Shown here piece by piece: positions 49,400-58,824 of a stretch of DNA of 62,666 nucleotides. The notes beneath the pieces were generated by a model. That model ran no database searches. It worked only from the letters and a program-made list of their open reading frames with translations, and was not told where the DNA came from. This DNA comes from Cryobacterium melibiosiphilum (GTDB lineage Bacteria; Actinomycetota; Actinomycetes; Actinomycetales; Microbacteriaceae): positions 190,515-253,180 of the forward strand of contig NZ_QZVS01000096.1 in NCBI RefSeq assembly GCF_003602235.1, in the 5' to 3' direction. Numbering within the stretch: the stretch's first letter is position 1; each line of letters opens with the position of its first letter. The translations under genes and the position numbers were made by a program.

Positions 49400-49524
49400 G
49401 GAGGTACACCGTTTCGTCGCGGGGCTGTGCTTCGACCGTAGAGTGCGCGCCTCGGTGACGGGTTGACGCGGGCTGTGCGTGGGCTGGGAGGTGCGGGTTC
49501 GCTGGCGGTCCGCTTCGGGCGGAG

Positions 49525-50883
49525 CTAGAAGCCGGTGCTGAGGAACGGCGGCAGCTGGGTGCGCATGACCGCGTCGAAACGGGCGGCGGCGCCGGGTGTG
49601 AGCTCGCGTACGCGTCCGGCGCGCACGAGCTCGACGGCGCTTGCGCCGCCGAGGTAGAGGCTGCCGAGGTCGGCGACGGTCAGGGCGAGGGCGGCGGCGG
49701 GGGTGTCGATCGCGGGGTCTGCGGTGGCGGGCAGCGGATGGGCGCGGCCGGCGGCATCCGTCGTCGTGCTCGTTGGCGTCGTGCTGAAGGCGAAGCGGCC
49801 GGCCGCGAAACCGAGGTCGTCGGTCACCTCGAGTACGAAGTCGTCGGCCGCGGCATAGGTGCGGGCGGCGAGGGCAGCGGGCACGTCGAGGATGCGCAGC
49901 CAGAGGTGGTCGCTCTCGTCGACCTTGCGCACGGCGCGGCGATCGGAGATTTGCCAGGAGACGGGTTCGCTCACGCTGCGGTGCGGCGCCGTGATCTCGG
50001 TGACGAGGTCCATCTCGAGCAGGAATCGCCAGAGCGCGGCGGAGGCGTCGCCGGTCGCAGCGACCAGGTCGGTCAGCGTCAGGCGGGCCGGGAAGCTGTT
50101 GTCGATGATCGCGACGGTGTAGAGCGCGAAGCCCTGGGGCACGCCGTCGGCGTCGTCGAAGCGCACCGCGCGCAGGTCTTTCGTGGTGGCGCCGGGGTGG
50201 CGGGGGTTGAGGCCGAGCTTGTCGGCCCAGATGTTGGGGCGGCGGTCGACCTCGCCGGGGGAGAGCGGGCGGGCGCGGTCGAAGAGGGCCTGGCCGTCGA
50301 CGAGCAGGGATTCGGGGCTGACGAACTGCACCCGGCCGGCGGGGGTGGGGCCGGTCCAGTGCGCGCGGGTGGAATCGATCAGGTAATCGGCCTGGTGCAC
50401 GGCGGGGCCGAAGCCGTAACGGGCGTAGATCGTGGCCTCGGAGACGGTGAGCATCGCCATCGCGAGCCCGGCGCGGGCGGCTTCGCGCAGCTCGCCGCCG
50501 AGCAGGGCCCGGGCGATGCCGCGGCGACGGTGGGTGGGCGAGACGGTGACGGAGCTGATCGCCCAGGCCGGCAGGGCCGCGCCGCCAGGAACGGTGAGGC
50601 CCATCACCCAGGAGCGGATGGTGGCGACCGGCGTCTCGGGGTCGGCCGCGGTGGCGTCCCAGACCGCGGACATGCGGTCGGCGGCGATCTCGGCGGCCTG
50701 GCCGGCGAGGCGTTCGTCGCTCGGCTCGGGTTCGTGGAATCCGCGGGATTCGGCGAGGATCCAGCGACGCACCTGCTCGGTGCCGGTGACCGGGTCGAGC
50801 AGGGTGAGCTCGAGACCGTTCGTGGCCAGCGCCGCGGCGGACTCGGGGTCGACGGGGGCAGGGGTGCTGGTGTTTTCGGTCAC
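49525..50883 (-). CDS. Eis-like GNAT N-acetyltransferase
   Basis: A 452-residue protein of the Eis family (two GNAT domains plus a sterol-carrier-like C-terminal domain). The acetyl-CoA motif VTVSPTHRRRGIARALL lies around residue 112. The C-terminal carboxylate ends in STGF, like the catalytic terminal Phe of Eis. Eis acetylates aminoglycosides and other amines in mycobacteria; the substrate here is unknown. Its start is GTG at 50883 with a weak GTCGAAGG site. Upstream is an 85-bp repeat. Confidence 0.88.
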   Translation of the reverse strand: MTENTSTPAPVDPESAAALATNGLELTLLDPVTGTEQVRRWILAESRGFHEPEPSDERLAGQAAEIAADRMSAVWDATAADPETPVATIRSWVMGLTVPGGAALPAWAISSVTVSPTHRRRGIARALLGGELREAARAGLAMAMLTVSEATIYARYGFGPAVHQADYLIDSTRAHWTGPTPAGRVQFVSPESLLVDGQALFDRARPLSPGEVDRRPNIWADKLGLNPRHPGATTKDLRAVRFDDADGVPQGFALYTVAIIDNSFPARLTLTDLVAATGDASAALWRFLLEMDLVTEITAPHRSVSEPVSWQISDRRAVRKVDESDHLWLRILDVPAALAARTYAAADDFVLEVTDDLGFAAGRFAFSTTPTSTTTDAAGRAHPLPATADPAIDTPAAALALTVADLGSLYLGGASAVELVRAGRVRELTPGAAARFDAVMRTQLPPFLSTGF

Positions 50884-50911
50884 CCTTCGACCCTAGCCTC
50901 CCGCCTGCCCC

Positions 50912-50996
50912 GTACCATTCGACGGAGTTCGCCGCCTTGAACACGGTTTTCGGGCTGGAAACGGTGCATGCGGTGCTCAACTCCGTCGAATGGTAC
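50912..50996. repeat. 85-bp inverted-repeat element, copy 2
   Basis: The ends are perfectly inverted over 21 bp including one flanking CCC/GGG (50909-50929 and 50979-50999). The interior has GGTTTTCGGG at the centre. The span between GTAC ends is 85 bp. It sits between the divergent starts of the acetyltransferase and glycerate kinase genes, so it overlaps the promoters. Confidence 0.85.
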
Positions 50997-51035
50997 GGGC
51001 AGTGCGGAGTGCGGGGTACATGGCAGGCTGAGGGG

Positions 51036-52130
51036 ATGAAGAGCGTGCAGGTGGTCGTCGCCCCGGACTCGTTTAAGGGAACCGCGAGCGCGATCGAGGT
51101 GGCGGGCGCGATCGCGGCGGGGTGGGCATCCGTTCGTGAGCTCGACGAGCTGCGGCTGATGCCGATGGCCGACGGCGGGGAAGGCACCCTCGAGGCGTTC
51201 GAGGTCGCCGTGCCGGGCGCGCGGCGCATGCCGGTCATCGTGACCGGGCCCGACGACCGGGCGGTTGACGCCTACTGGCTGCTGCTGCCCGGTGGCACCG
51301 GGGTCGTCGAGCTCGCCAATTCGAGCGGGCTCACGCTGCTCGATCCGCTGCGACCGCTGACCGCGCACACCCACGGCTTCGGGCAGGCCATCGCGGCGGC
51401 CCTCGACCATGGCGTCGACCGGCTGCTGCTCGCCCTCGGCGGCAGCTCCTCGACCGACGCCGGGCTCGGCGCGCTGACCGCGCTCGGGGCCCGGGCGACG
51501 GATGCCGCGGGTCGCGCGGTCATGCCGGGCGGCCTCGGCCTGTCCACGGTAGCGGCCGTCGAGCTCGGAGGACTGCGCCCGCTGCCGCCGGGCGGTGCAC
51601 GGATCCTGTGCGACGTGACGAGCCCGCTGCTCGGGCCGGCCGGGGCGGCCGCCGTATTCGCACCGCAGAAGGGCGCGAGCCTCGAGCAGGTCGCGGCCCT
51701 CGAGTCGGGGCTCGCCCGGTTCGCCGGATTCGTGGCCGTCGAACCGCAGACGCCCGGTGCCGGAGCGGCGGGCGGCACGGGGTTCGGGCTGCTGGCCTGG
51801 GGCGCGACGATGGCTCCGGGGGCGGCGGCCGTGGGACAGGCGCTCGGGGTGCCCGGGGCGGTGGCGGGGGCAGCCGTCGTGATCACCGGCGAGGGCCGCT
51901 TCGACGCGCAGTCCGACGCGGGCAAGGTGCCGAGCTACCTCGCCGGCCTCGCGGCGGATGCCGGTGCCCGCGCCTATCTGGTGGCCGGCCTGATCGAGGC
52001 GGGCACCGAGCGTTTCGCCGGAGCCGAGTCCCTCACCGAACTGGCCGGCGGCGGCGCGGCGGCGATGAACGACCCGCTGCGCTGGATCACCCTCGCCGCG
52101 CGCCGCCTCGCCGCCGCCCAGCCGGCCTGA
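51036..52130 (+). CDS. glxK: Glycerate kinase
   Basis: A 364-residue GK type-1 glycerate kinase (glycerate to 2-phosphoglycerate). Family segments are APDSFKGTASAIEVA at the N-terminus, MADGGEGTLEAF, GGSSSTDAGLGAL and ITGEGRFDAQSDAGKVP. Its start is ATG at 51036 with GAGGGG upstream. It is not in an operon. The C-terminal Ala-rich tail is short. Confidence 0.93.
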   Translation: MKSVQVVVAPDSFKGTASAIEVAGAIAAGWASVRELDELRLMPMADGGEGTLEAFEVAVPGARRMPVIVTGPDDRAVDAYWLLLPGGTGVVELANSSGLTLLDPLRPLTAHTHGFGQAIAAALDHGVDRLLLALGGSSSTDAGLGALTALGARATDAAGRAVMPGGLGLSTVAAVELGGLRPLPPGGARILCDVTSPLLGPAGAAAVFAPQKGASLEQVAALESGLARFAGFVAVEPQTPGAGAAGGTGFGLLAWGATMAPGAAAVGQALGVPGAVAGAAVVITGEGRFDAQSDAGKVPSYLAGLAADAGARAYLVAGLIEAGTERFAGAESLTELAGGGAAAMNDPLRWITLAARRLAAAQPA

Positions 52131-52166
52131 CCCGCCTGTATTTCGACGGCCGGCCGGCCGGCGGCG

Positions 52167-52258
52167 GCATAACTCCTGCAGATCGGTGGCGGCGCAAGAA
52201 AACCCCGGCGGAATGACGGGCCTCCGGGGACAGGTGGCACATTCAGCAGGAGTTATGC
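52167..52258. repeat. 92-bp element with GCATAACTCCTGCA ends, copy B
   Basis: The left end GCATAACTCCTGCA (52167-52180) is inverted relative to AGCAGGAGTTATGC (52245-52258) with one mismatch. The interior GATCGGTGGCGGCG-n-AAGAAAA and AATGACGGGCCTCCG are nearly identical to copy C. It lies in a 481-bp gene-free stretch after glycerate kinase. Confidence 0.8.
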
Positions 52259-52346
52259 GAGCAACGGGCGGCTGACCGACCCGGACCGGGCTCGCTCGGT
52301 CCAACGTGTCCTGGCCCGGCCGGCCTGTGCCGACGCCGCGGCGGCG

Positions 52347-52439
52347 GCATAACTCCTGCAGATCGGTGGCGGCGGAAGAAAAGCCCGGCGCAATGACGGG
52401 CCTCCGTAGTCGCTACCGCATATTCAGCGGGAGTTGTGT
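52347..52439. repeat. 93-bp element with GCATAACTCCTGCA ends, copy C
   Basis: The left 24 bp are identical to copy B (GCATAACTCCTGCA then GATCGGTGGC); the right end AGCGGGAGTTGTG has decayed. Start to start it is 180 bp from copy B, so they are a tandem duplication. The rest of the gap (52131-52611) carries only the small palindrome at 52566. Confidence 0.78.
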
Positions 52440-52565
52440 GCGATAGGCCGCCCCACCGGCGCGAACCCGGGCAGAAATACGGCAGCGGTCGTCGGCACGC
52501 AGGCGGGTTAGGCGGCGGTGTAGCCGCCGAGGATCGGCGTCCATGAGGTTCTCCCCGGTCGTGTG

Positions 52566-52581
52566 GGCGACAGTCGTCGCC
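52566..52581. promoter_or_regulatory. Possible TetR operator
   Basis: GGCGAC and GTCGCC arms with a 4-nt spacer, 30 bp upstream of the TetR gene start. A small palindrome at this position would suit autoregulation. GC-rich palindromes also arise by chance here. Confidence 0.35.
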
Positions 52582-52611
52582 TGAGTGAGTCCAGGTCTAT
52601 AGGGTTGACGC

Positions 52612-53346
52612 ATGACCACGGATGCCGCCGCCCCCGAATCACGCTCCGATGACCGTGCCGAGCTGCGCCCGGACGCCTCCGACGCCCGCCCCGACGCGCG
52701 GGCGGCGCGCACGACGGAGGCGCTGCGGGTCGCGATCCTGCGGCTCTCGGCCGCGCAGCACGTGGACCGGCTGAGCGTGGCGCAGATCGCGGCGGCCGCG
52801 GACATCCATCGGGTGACGTTCTATGATCACGCTCGCTCGCCGTCGGCGCTGCTGGCCCGGGTCATGCGGGACGAGCTCGACGCGGTGCGCGCCGAATACC
52901 TGGCCTCGAGCTACGTGCGTGAGCACACCCTGGCCGAGGCGATTCGGCACACGTCGATGGCGGTTGCCGCGCTCGTCGACTCGCACAGCGCCATTTTCGA
53001 GCACCTGCTCGCGGAACATTCCCGCACCACGGCGCACGATCTGCTGGCGCCGCACTTCGAGTCTTCCGTCGCCGCGCTCATCGCCGACCGCGGGGTGGGC
53101 CTTGCGGGGACCCCGGCTGCGAACGGAGCCGAGGCCGGGGCCGAGCCGGCGCAGGCCGCGCCCGCGCAGGCCGCGCTGGCCCGCACCGCCCTGGCGAAGT
53201 ACGTGGCCTACGGCTCGGTCGGTGCGATCGAGGTGTGGTTCGCCGCGGGAGCCGAGGGAGCCGAGCCGGCGGCCGTGGCCGGCCGCGACCCCGAGGCCTA
53301 CTACGCGCTCATCGAGCCGCTGTTGCCGCGCTGGCTCGTCGCCTAG
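52612..53346 (+). CDS. TetR-family transcriptional regulator
   Basis: A 244-residue regulator. A disordered Ala/Asp/Arg-rich tail (1-33) leads into the helix-turn-helix LSVAQIAAAADIHRVTFYDH. The ligand domain (90-244) is non-diagnostic, with a second Ala-rich insert (QAAPAQAALARTALA). It is adjacent to, but not overlapping, a convergent epimerase gene, so its target is unclear; a small palindrome lies upstream. Confidence 0.85.
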   Translation: MTTDAAAPESRSDDRAELRPDASDARPDARAARTTEALRVAILRLSAAQHVDRLSVAQIAAAADIHRVTFYDHARSPSALLARVMRDELDAVRAEYLASSYVREHTLAEAIRHTSMAVAALVDSHSAIFEHLLAEHSRTTAHDLLAPHFESSVAALIADRGVGLAGTPAANGAEAGAEPAQAAPAQAALARTALAKYVAYGSVGAIEVWFAAGAEGAEPAAVAGRDPEAYYALIEPLLPRWLVA

Positions 53347-53382
53347 CCCGGGCCGGGTCGTGTGGGCTTCGCGCGGGGCCGG

Positions 53383-54228
53383 CTACACGTGGTCGCGCCA
53401 GCTGTGCTCGGGAGCGTAGCCGAGCATCCGTCTCGCCTTGTCGATGCCGAGCAGGGTCTCGTGCGGCTCGACGTCGCGGGCGAAGGCCACGTTCGGGAAC
53501 ACCGCGGATGCCAGTTCGGCGTTCGGCCGGGCAGAGACGGTGTCGGCGGCGGCGATGATGAACGCCTCGAAGCCGGGCTGGGCGGCGTGCAGGGCGCGCG
53601 CGACGGCCTGGGCGCCGTCGCGGCCGTCGATGTAGCCCCAGAGGTTCCACTTACGGGTGGTCGGGTCTGCGTCGTAGCCGGGGAAGGCGGCGTAGTCTTC
53701 CGGATCCATGACGTTGGAGAAGCGCAGCGCGGTGATGCTCAGCTCGGGGTTCCAGCGCACGAGCTGGATCGCCATCTGCTCTTCGAGGTGCTTCACGAGC
53801 GAGTAGGTGCTCTCGGGCCGGGCCGGGGAGACCTCGTCGACGGGCAGGTAGGGCGGGTCTTCGTCGAACGGCAGCCCCAGCACGGTCTCGCTCGAGGCGT
53901 AGACGATGCGGGTGATGCCGGCCCGGCGGGCAGCCTGGAACACGTTGTAGGTCGCGTTCATATTGTTGTGGAACGTGGCGGCATCGGGGCGGATGCCCGG
54001 GGCCGGGATCGCCCCGAGGTGCACGACCGCGTCGAAACCGTCAATGACGTCGTTAACCCCGTGCAGGGCGTCGAGGACCTCGCCGTAGTTGCCGAGGTCG
54101 ATGCTGAGGAACCCGGCGCCGCGGGTGCCGAAGCGGTCGAAGTTGATGACGTGGTGGCCGTCGGTTTTCAGGCGGGTGACGACGCTGCGGCCGAGTTTGC
54201 CGCTGCCGCCGGTGACTGCAATTCTCAT
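53383..54228 (-). CDS. NAD-dependent epimerase/dehydratase (extended SDR)
   Basis: A 281-residue extended short-chain dehydrogenase. The nucleotide motif is TGGSGKLGRSV and the catalytic pair is YSLVKHLEE (Tyr-x3-Lys) with an upstream Ser in YASSETVLG. The substrate is probably a sugar or uronate, as related genes act as uronate dehydrogenases. AAGGGAG precedes the ATG at 54228. It is divergent from the PIN-like gene. Confidence 0.87.
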   Translation of the reverse strand: MRIAVTGGSGKLGRSVVTRLKTDGHHVINFDRFGTRGAGFLSIDLGNYGEVLDALHGVNDVIDGFDAVVHLGAIPAPGIRPDAATFHNNMNATYNVFQAARRAGITRIVYASSETVLGLPFDEDPPYLPVDEVSPARPESTYSLVKHLEEQMAIQLVRWNPELSITALRFSNVMDPEDYAAFPGYDADPTTRKWNLWGYIDGRDGAQAVARALHAAQPGFEAFIIAAADTVSARPNAELASAVFPNVAFARDVEPHETLLGIDKARRMLGYAPEHSWRDHV

Positions 54229-54347
54229 TCGGACTCCCTTGTCGTGGCTTCTCGAGCCTGGTTTGCAACGTATCACGCGGCTCCGACGCTCCCCGGCCGG
54301 AGCCGCCGCTGTGCCGGCCGCGAGCATGCCGCGGGTACCGTGGGGGC

Positions 54348-54776
54348 ATGATCATCTACGCCGGTCCGTCGCTGCTGGTGCGGCTGCTCGACCCGGCGCA
54401 GGCGGCGACATTTGCCGGCTCGGCCGAGGTGCAGATCGTCTCGAGCGCGCAGGCTCTCGCCGAGTGCACCGCCGACGCCGTCGCCGACGGGCTGGCCCGC
54501 GGGATGACCCCGGAGGGCGCCCTCGCGCGGCTCGGGGACCTCGTGGCTGCCGAGGACGGCCTGGTCGAAATCCTGGGCGTGGATGAGGACGAGGTGGAGG
54601 CATCCGCTGCCGAGATCACCGCGCAGACCGGCGTCGCCGCCGGGCACGCCTGGCACCTGGCGGTCGCCGAGCTCTGCTTCACCGACCTCGCCGAACCGGG
54701 GGAGGCCCGCCGTTTCGGCGCCGACGACGGGCGCCAGGCCGCGGCCGCCCGGGCCCGTGGCTGGAGCGTCGTCTAG
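54348..54776 (+). CDS. Degenerate PIN-like domain protein
   Basis: A 142-residue protein resembling a VapC PIN domain: MIIYAGPSLLVRLLD corresponds to the usual MIYVDTSALVKLL, GHAWHLAVAEL to DALHLATA, and FGADDGRQAAAARARG to the last motif. The first Asp is missing (AGPSLL) and the third acidic residue is His, so only part of the metal site remains. No antitoxin gene is next to it. Either it is a decayed toxin or a repurposed fold; the assignment itself is uncertain. Confidence 0.55.
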   Translation: MIIYAGPSLLVRLLDPAQAATFAGSAEVQIVSSAQALAECTADAVADGLARGMTPEGALARLGDLVAAEDGLVEILGVDEDEVEASAAEITAQTGVAAGHAWHLAVAELCFTDLAEPGEARRFGADDGRQAAAARARGWSVV

Positions 54777-54951
54777 GGCGGTCGCGAAGTGGCGGTCGCG
54801 AACCAATCTCGGGCGGGTCCCAGATCGGGGGAATACAACACGTCCGGACACACTTACCCCTGTTGCGGCCCTTTTTTTACGTTCGGTGTCGCCGCCCACT
54901 CTCGGTGGGCCAGCATCCGTCGTAACTGAACCCCTTGAGGACCTCGCCAAC

Positions 54952-56229
54952 GTGACCACTGCCGCCATTCCCGTTGTCAGCCAGGCGCAACTGCGCTCGA
55001 CCGCCCGCCACCCCGGCGACGCCCTGAGCCGTGGGCAGCGGATTCTGTACATCGTGATCCTCGGAGCGCTCACCGCGCTCGGGCCGTTCACGATCGACCT
55101 GTACCTGCCGGCGTTCCCGACGCTCGAGAGCGAACTCGGCGTGACGGCGGCGGCCGTGCAGCTGACCCTGACCGGCACGATGATCGGCTTCGGCTTCGGC
55201 CAGCTGATCGTGGGACCGTGGAGCGACAAGGTCGGCCGCAAGCTGCCGCTGATGCTCGCGACCGGGTTTCACATTCTGGCCTGCGTCGGCGCGGCGATGT
55301 CGAACGACATCGTGACGCTCGGCATCTTCCGCGTGCTGCAGGGCTTCGGCGCCGCGGCCGGCGCGGTCGTGGCGATGGCGATGGTGCGTGACCTGTTCGG
55401 CGGCAAACCGCTCGTCAAGATGCTCTCCCGCCTCGCCCTGGTCAGTGGCCTCGCACCGGTGATCGCCCCGGTGCTCGGTTCGCAGCTGCTGCTCGTGATG
55501 AACTGGCGCGGCATCTTCTGGGTGCTCGCCGCCTACGGCCTGCTCGTGATCGCGGCCGTGTTCTTCTGGATTGTGGAGACCCTGCCGGCCGATCAGCGCC
55601 ACACCGCGGGACACAACACCCTCGGACAACGCTACAAGGCGGTGCTCGGCGACCGGGTCTTCGTGGGCGTCGCGATCATCGGCGCGATGACCTTCAGCGG
55701 GCTGTTCTCCTATCTCTCGTCGTCGTCGTTCCTGTTCCAACAGGTGTACGGTTTCACCCCGCAGGAATACGGGCTGCTGTTCGCGGTGAACTCCCTCGGT
55801 ATCGTGACCGGCGTGCAGCTGAGTTCGCGGCTGATGCACCGCTACAACGTGGGACCGCAGTGGATCCTCTCCATCTCGACCGTCGTGCTCGTGATCACCT
55901 CCGCCGCCATCCTGCTGCTCGACCTCGGCGGCGCGGGCCTCTGGGGCACGCTGGTTCCGCTCTGGTTCTTCATTGCGGCCTGCGGTTTCACCCTGCCGAG
56001 CGTGCAGGTCATCGCGCTCAACGGGCACGGCCACGAGGCCGGGACCGCCGCCTCGCTGCTCGGAGCCGCGAACTTCGGCGTCGCCGGGGTCATCTCCCCG
56101 ATCGTGGGCGTGTTCGGTGTCGACAACTCGGTGCCGATGGCCGCCGTGATGGGCATCACCGCGTTGATCGCGGTCGCCTCACTCTGGTTCATCGTGCGCC
56201 CGCGCACGGTGCCGGCGCTGGACCACTAG
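54952..56229 (+). CDS. Bcr/CflA-family MFS multidrug exporter
   Basis: A 425-residue, twelve-helix MFS transporter. It has the Bcr signature GPFTIDLYLPAFPTL in the first helix and GPWSDKVGRKLPL (MFS motif A) in the first loop. The start is GTG at 54952, with GAGGA about ten bases upstream; the open frame extends further but without support. Upstream 54777-54951 contains direct GGTCGCGAA repeats and no other feature. The drug is unknown. Confidence 0.88.
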   Translation: MTTAAIPVVSQAQLRSTARHPGDALSRGQRILYIVILGALTALGPFTIDLYLPAFPTLESELGVTAAAVQLTLTGTMIGFGFGQLIVGPWSDKVGRKLPLMLATGFHILACVGAAMSNDIVTLGIFRVLQGFGAAAGAVVAMAMVRDLFGGKPLVKMLSRLALVSGLAPVIAPVLGSQLLLVMNWRGIFWVLAAYGLLVIAAVFFWIVETLPADQRHTAGHNTLGQRYKAVLGDRVFVGVAIIGAMTFSGLFSYLSSSSFLFQQVYGFTPQEYGLLFAVNSLGIVTGVQLSSRLMHRYNVGPQWILSISTVVLVITSAAILLLDLGGAGLWGTLVPLWFFIAACGFTLPSVQVIALNGHGHEAGTAASLLGAANFGVAGVISPIVGVFGVDNSVPMAAVMGITALIAVASLWFIVRPRTVPALDH

Positions 56230-56243
56230 CGCGGGGGCATCCG

Positions 56244-57065
56244 TCAGGCCAGGGTGAAGTCTCGGAGGGCGCCCACGTACTGCTTCGGCAGCGGCCGGGC
56301 GAACTCGTCGCGGGTGCTCGTGCGGTAGCCGAGCGAGACCAGCGACTCGACGAGCTTGATCCCGGCGCTCACTCCGTCGATCACCGGCACGCCGATCTCG
56401 CCCGCGATGTAGTCACACAGCGGTGCCAGGCCCGCGCAGCCGAGCACGATCGAGTCGGCGGCGTCCTGTTCCACCGCGCGGCGGCAGAGCGCCACGATGT
56501 CGGCGGCCTCCTCCGGCGACGGATGCTCCAGGCCGAGCACCGGGATATCGCTCGCGTAGATGCTGCGGCAACGCTCGGCGAAGCCGTAGTGCCGGGCCAG
56601 GTCGCCGGCCCGGCCGATGGTGCGCGACAGCGAGGTGACCACGCTGAAACTGCGGCCGAGCAGGGTCGCCGTGTGCATCGCGGCCTCGGCGATGCCGACG
56701 ACCGGCCCGCGGGCCAGCTCACGGGCCGCGTCGAGCCCCGGGTCGCCGAAGCAGGCGATCACGTAGCCGTCGGCGCCCTGCTCTTCGCCGCGCATGACCT
56801 CGAGCAGCAGCCCGGGCACGGCGAGGGCTTCGTCGTAGTGACTCTCGATCGAGAGCGGCCCCATCGACGGGCAGAGCGTGGTCACGACGGAGTCGACGGC
56901 GGCCGCCCGTTGGGCGCAGCCGTCGATGAGGGCGGTCATCGGGCCGCTCGTGTTCGGGTTGATCACCCGAATCTGCCGCAGCGTGCGCGGGGTGCGGTTC
57001 TCATCCGCGGCAGCGGATGCCGCACCCGCGATGGTGGGCAGCCGGGGTGTGGTGAGGGTCGGCAT
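56244..57065 (-). CDS. Hydantoin racemase (Asp/Glu racemase family)
   Basis: A 273-residue racemase. Two catalytic cysteines are in VIACFGDPGL and VLGCAGLAPL. VINPNTSGPM is the usual HyuE-type start of the fold, after an extra 30-residue N-terminal tail. It interconverts D- and L-hydantoins or related molecules. It lies 4 bp downstream of the NCS1 permease gene, so both belong to one operon. No hydantoinase or carbamoylase is in the window. Confidence 0.85.
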   Translation of the reverse strand: MPTLTTPRLPTIAGAASAAADENRTPRTLRQIRVINPNTSGPMTALIDGCAQRAAAVDSVVTTLCPSMGPLSIESHYDEALAVPGLLLEVMRGEEQGADGYVIACFGDPGLDAARELARGPVVGIAEAAMHTATLLGRSFSVVTSLSRTIGRAGDLARHYGFAERCRSIYASDIPVLGLEHPSPEEAADIVALCRRAVEQDAADSIVLGCAGLAPLCDYIAGEIGVPVIDGVSAGIKLVESLVSLGYRTSTRDEFARPLPKQYVGALRDFTLA

Positions 57066-57069
57066 CCGC

Positions 57070-58665
57070 TTACCGAGCGGCCGTGACGGAAACGACGGGA
57101 GCGTCGCCGCCGTCGGGCGCGATTCCGGTTGTGTTCAGCTGCGGGCTGACCTTTTCGGCGACCACGTAGACGGCGAGGCCGATGCCGCACCCGATGAACC
57201 AGGCGAAGCTCGCGGCGCCCTGTAGTGCCGGGATGAACACGGTGGAGGCCGCGAGCACGGCTCCGGTCGCGGTCGCGATGATCGCGTTCGGGTTGAAGCC
57301 GTGCTTGTACCAGTAGCGGCCGGCGGGGTTCATCGTGTACAGGTCGGGCACGTGCACCACCTGCTTGCGCACGAGGTAGTAGTCGGCGATGAGCACCCCG
57401 AAGAGCGGGCCGATGAACGCGCCGAGGGTGTCGAGCGTGTAGTGGATGACCTCGGGGCTGGAGTAGAGGTTCCACGGGGTGATCAGCACGCTGCCGGCGG
57501 CGGCGATCATGCCGCCCATGCGCCAGCTGATCTTCTGCGGGGCGACGTTGGAGAAGTCGAAGGCTGGGGCGACGAAGTTGGCGACGATGTTGATGCCCAC
57601 CGTCGCGGTGGCGAAGGTGGCGGCGCCGAGCACGATCGCGTAGACGTTGTCGATGCGGGCCACGGTCTGGATCGGGTCGGTCAGCAGCTCACCGAAGACC
57701 GGAACGGTGGCGGCGGCGCAGACGACGGTCAAGACGGAGAAGAACAGGAAGTTGATCGGCAGGCCGAGGAAGTTGCCCTTCTTGACGGCCGCGTAGGACT
57801 TGCCGTAGCGGGAGAAATCACCGAAGTTGAGCATCGGGCCGGAGAAGTACGAGACGACGAGGGCGATGGCGCCGAGCATGACGGGCACGGCGTCCCAGCC
57901 CTCGAAGGCGATCGAGCCGAGGTTGAGGTCGATGTTCTCCCAGCCGGCCTCGGAGACGAGGTAGACGGCGAGGGCGATCATCACGACGTAGACGGCGGGG
58001 CCGCAGAAATCGATGAACTTGCGGATGGCCTCCATGCCGCGCCAGAACACGAGCGCCTGCACGACCCAGAGAATGCCGAAGGCGATCCAGCCGAGCAGCG
58101 AGAGGCCGACGAAACCGTACTGGTTCACGTCGGCGATCGGGCCGAGCGACGGCCAGAGTTTGAGCGCGACGACGACGAGGGCGGCGGAGGCGAGGTAGGT
58201 CTGGATTCCGTACCAGGCGACGGCGATGAGGCCGCGGATGATGGCCGGGATGTTGGCGCCGACCACCCCGAACACGGCCCGCGAGATGACCGGGTACGGA
58301 ACGCCGGTGACCTGGCTGGGCTTGGCGACGAGGTTGGCGAAGAAGTACACGATGATGATGCCGACCACGAGGGCGATCAGCACCTGCCAGCTGGCCAGGC
58401 CGAGGGCGAACAGGCTGCCGGCGGTGACGTAGCCGCCCACGCTGTGCACGTCGGACATCCAGAACGCGAAGAAGTTGTATGAGGTCCAGGTCTGCTTCTT
58501 CAGCGGCGCGAGGGCCTCGTTGCTCAGGCGCGGATCGTGGCCGGGCTGCACCCCGCCGCCGCCGTGCGGCAGGCCCGAGGCCTCGAGGATGTCGTGCGGG
58601 CCGGTGGGCTGCGGCGCGGTGCCGGTCGCGGTGCCGGGCGTCGTGCGGGCGAGGACTTCGGTCAT
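57070..58665 (-). CDS. NCS1-family permease (hydantoin/allantoin/cytosine type)
   Basis: A 531-residue twelve-helix sodium or proton symporter of the NCS1 family, related to Mhp1. Visible segments are NFFAFWMSDVHSVGGYV in helix 1, AWYGIQTYLASAAL near helix 3 and GPMLNFGDFSRYGKS. The N-terminal 55 residues are hydrophilic with a GGGG run. The pairing with a hydantoin racemase suggests hydantoin or allantoin. The start at 58665 has AGGAGT upstream. Confidence 0.9.
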   Translation of the reverse strand: MTEVLARTTPGTATGTAPQPTGPHDILEASGLPHGGGGVQPGHDPRLSNEALAPLKKQTWTSYNFFAFWMSDVHSVGGYVTAGSLFALGLASWQVLIALVVGIIIVYFFANLVAKPSQVTGVPYPVISRAVFGVVGANIPAIIRGLIAVAWYGIQTYLASAALVVVALKLWPSLGPIADVNQYGFVGLSLLGWIAFGILWVVQALVFWRGMEAIRKFIDFCGPAVYVVMIALAVYLVSEAGWENIDLNLGSIAFEGWDAVPVMLGAIALVVSYFSGPMLNFGDFSRYGKSYAAVKKGNFLGLPINFLFFSVLTVVCAAATVPVFGELLTDPIQTVARIDNVYAIVLGAATFATATVGINIVANFVAPAFDFSNVAPQKISWRMGGMIAAAGSVLITPWNLYSSPEVIHYTLDTLGAFIGPLFGVLIADYYLVRKQVVHVPDLYTMNPAGRYWYKHGFNPNAIIATATGAVLAASTVFIPALQGAASFAWFIGCGIGLAVYVVAEKVSPQLNTTGIAPDGGDAPVVSVTAAR

Positions 58666-58748
58666 GAGTACTCCTGAGCCAGAGGGTGGTGACGGATGCT
58701 GGGGGCCGGGAGCGAGCATCCGCCCCCGGTGTGATGCGCCTGATTGAT

Positions 58749-58804
58749 GTAAAGCTATTGCTTAACACTTTCGGGGAGGTTTCGGCCGCGTTACGCCTCG
58801 TAAC
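58749..58804. promoter_or_regulatory. Two operator-like palindromes in the permease-regulator gap
   Basis: GTAAAGCTATTGCTTAAC at 58749-58766 is a near-palindrome (GTWAAGCWATWGCTTWAC). GTTACG-CCT-CGTAAC at 58790-58804 is perfect. Both lie between the divergent starts of the permease (58665) and the XRE-cupin regulator (58825). Confidence 0.55.
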
Positions 58805-58824
58805 GGGCGTGTGACAATTGGAAT

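Noticed and set aside
52167..52439. CRISPR array from the repeated 14-bp units
   Set aside because: Units are inverted pairs, not regularly spaced direct repeats, and there are no cas genes.
54860..54885. T-run GGCCCTTTTTTTACG as a terminator of the PIN-like gene
   Set aside because: No stable hairpin directly precedes the T-run, and it lies about 100 bp from the stop.
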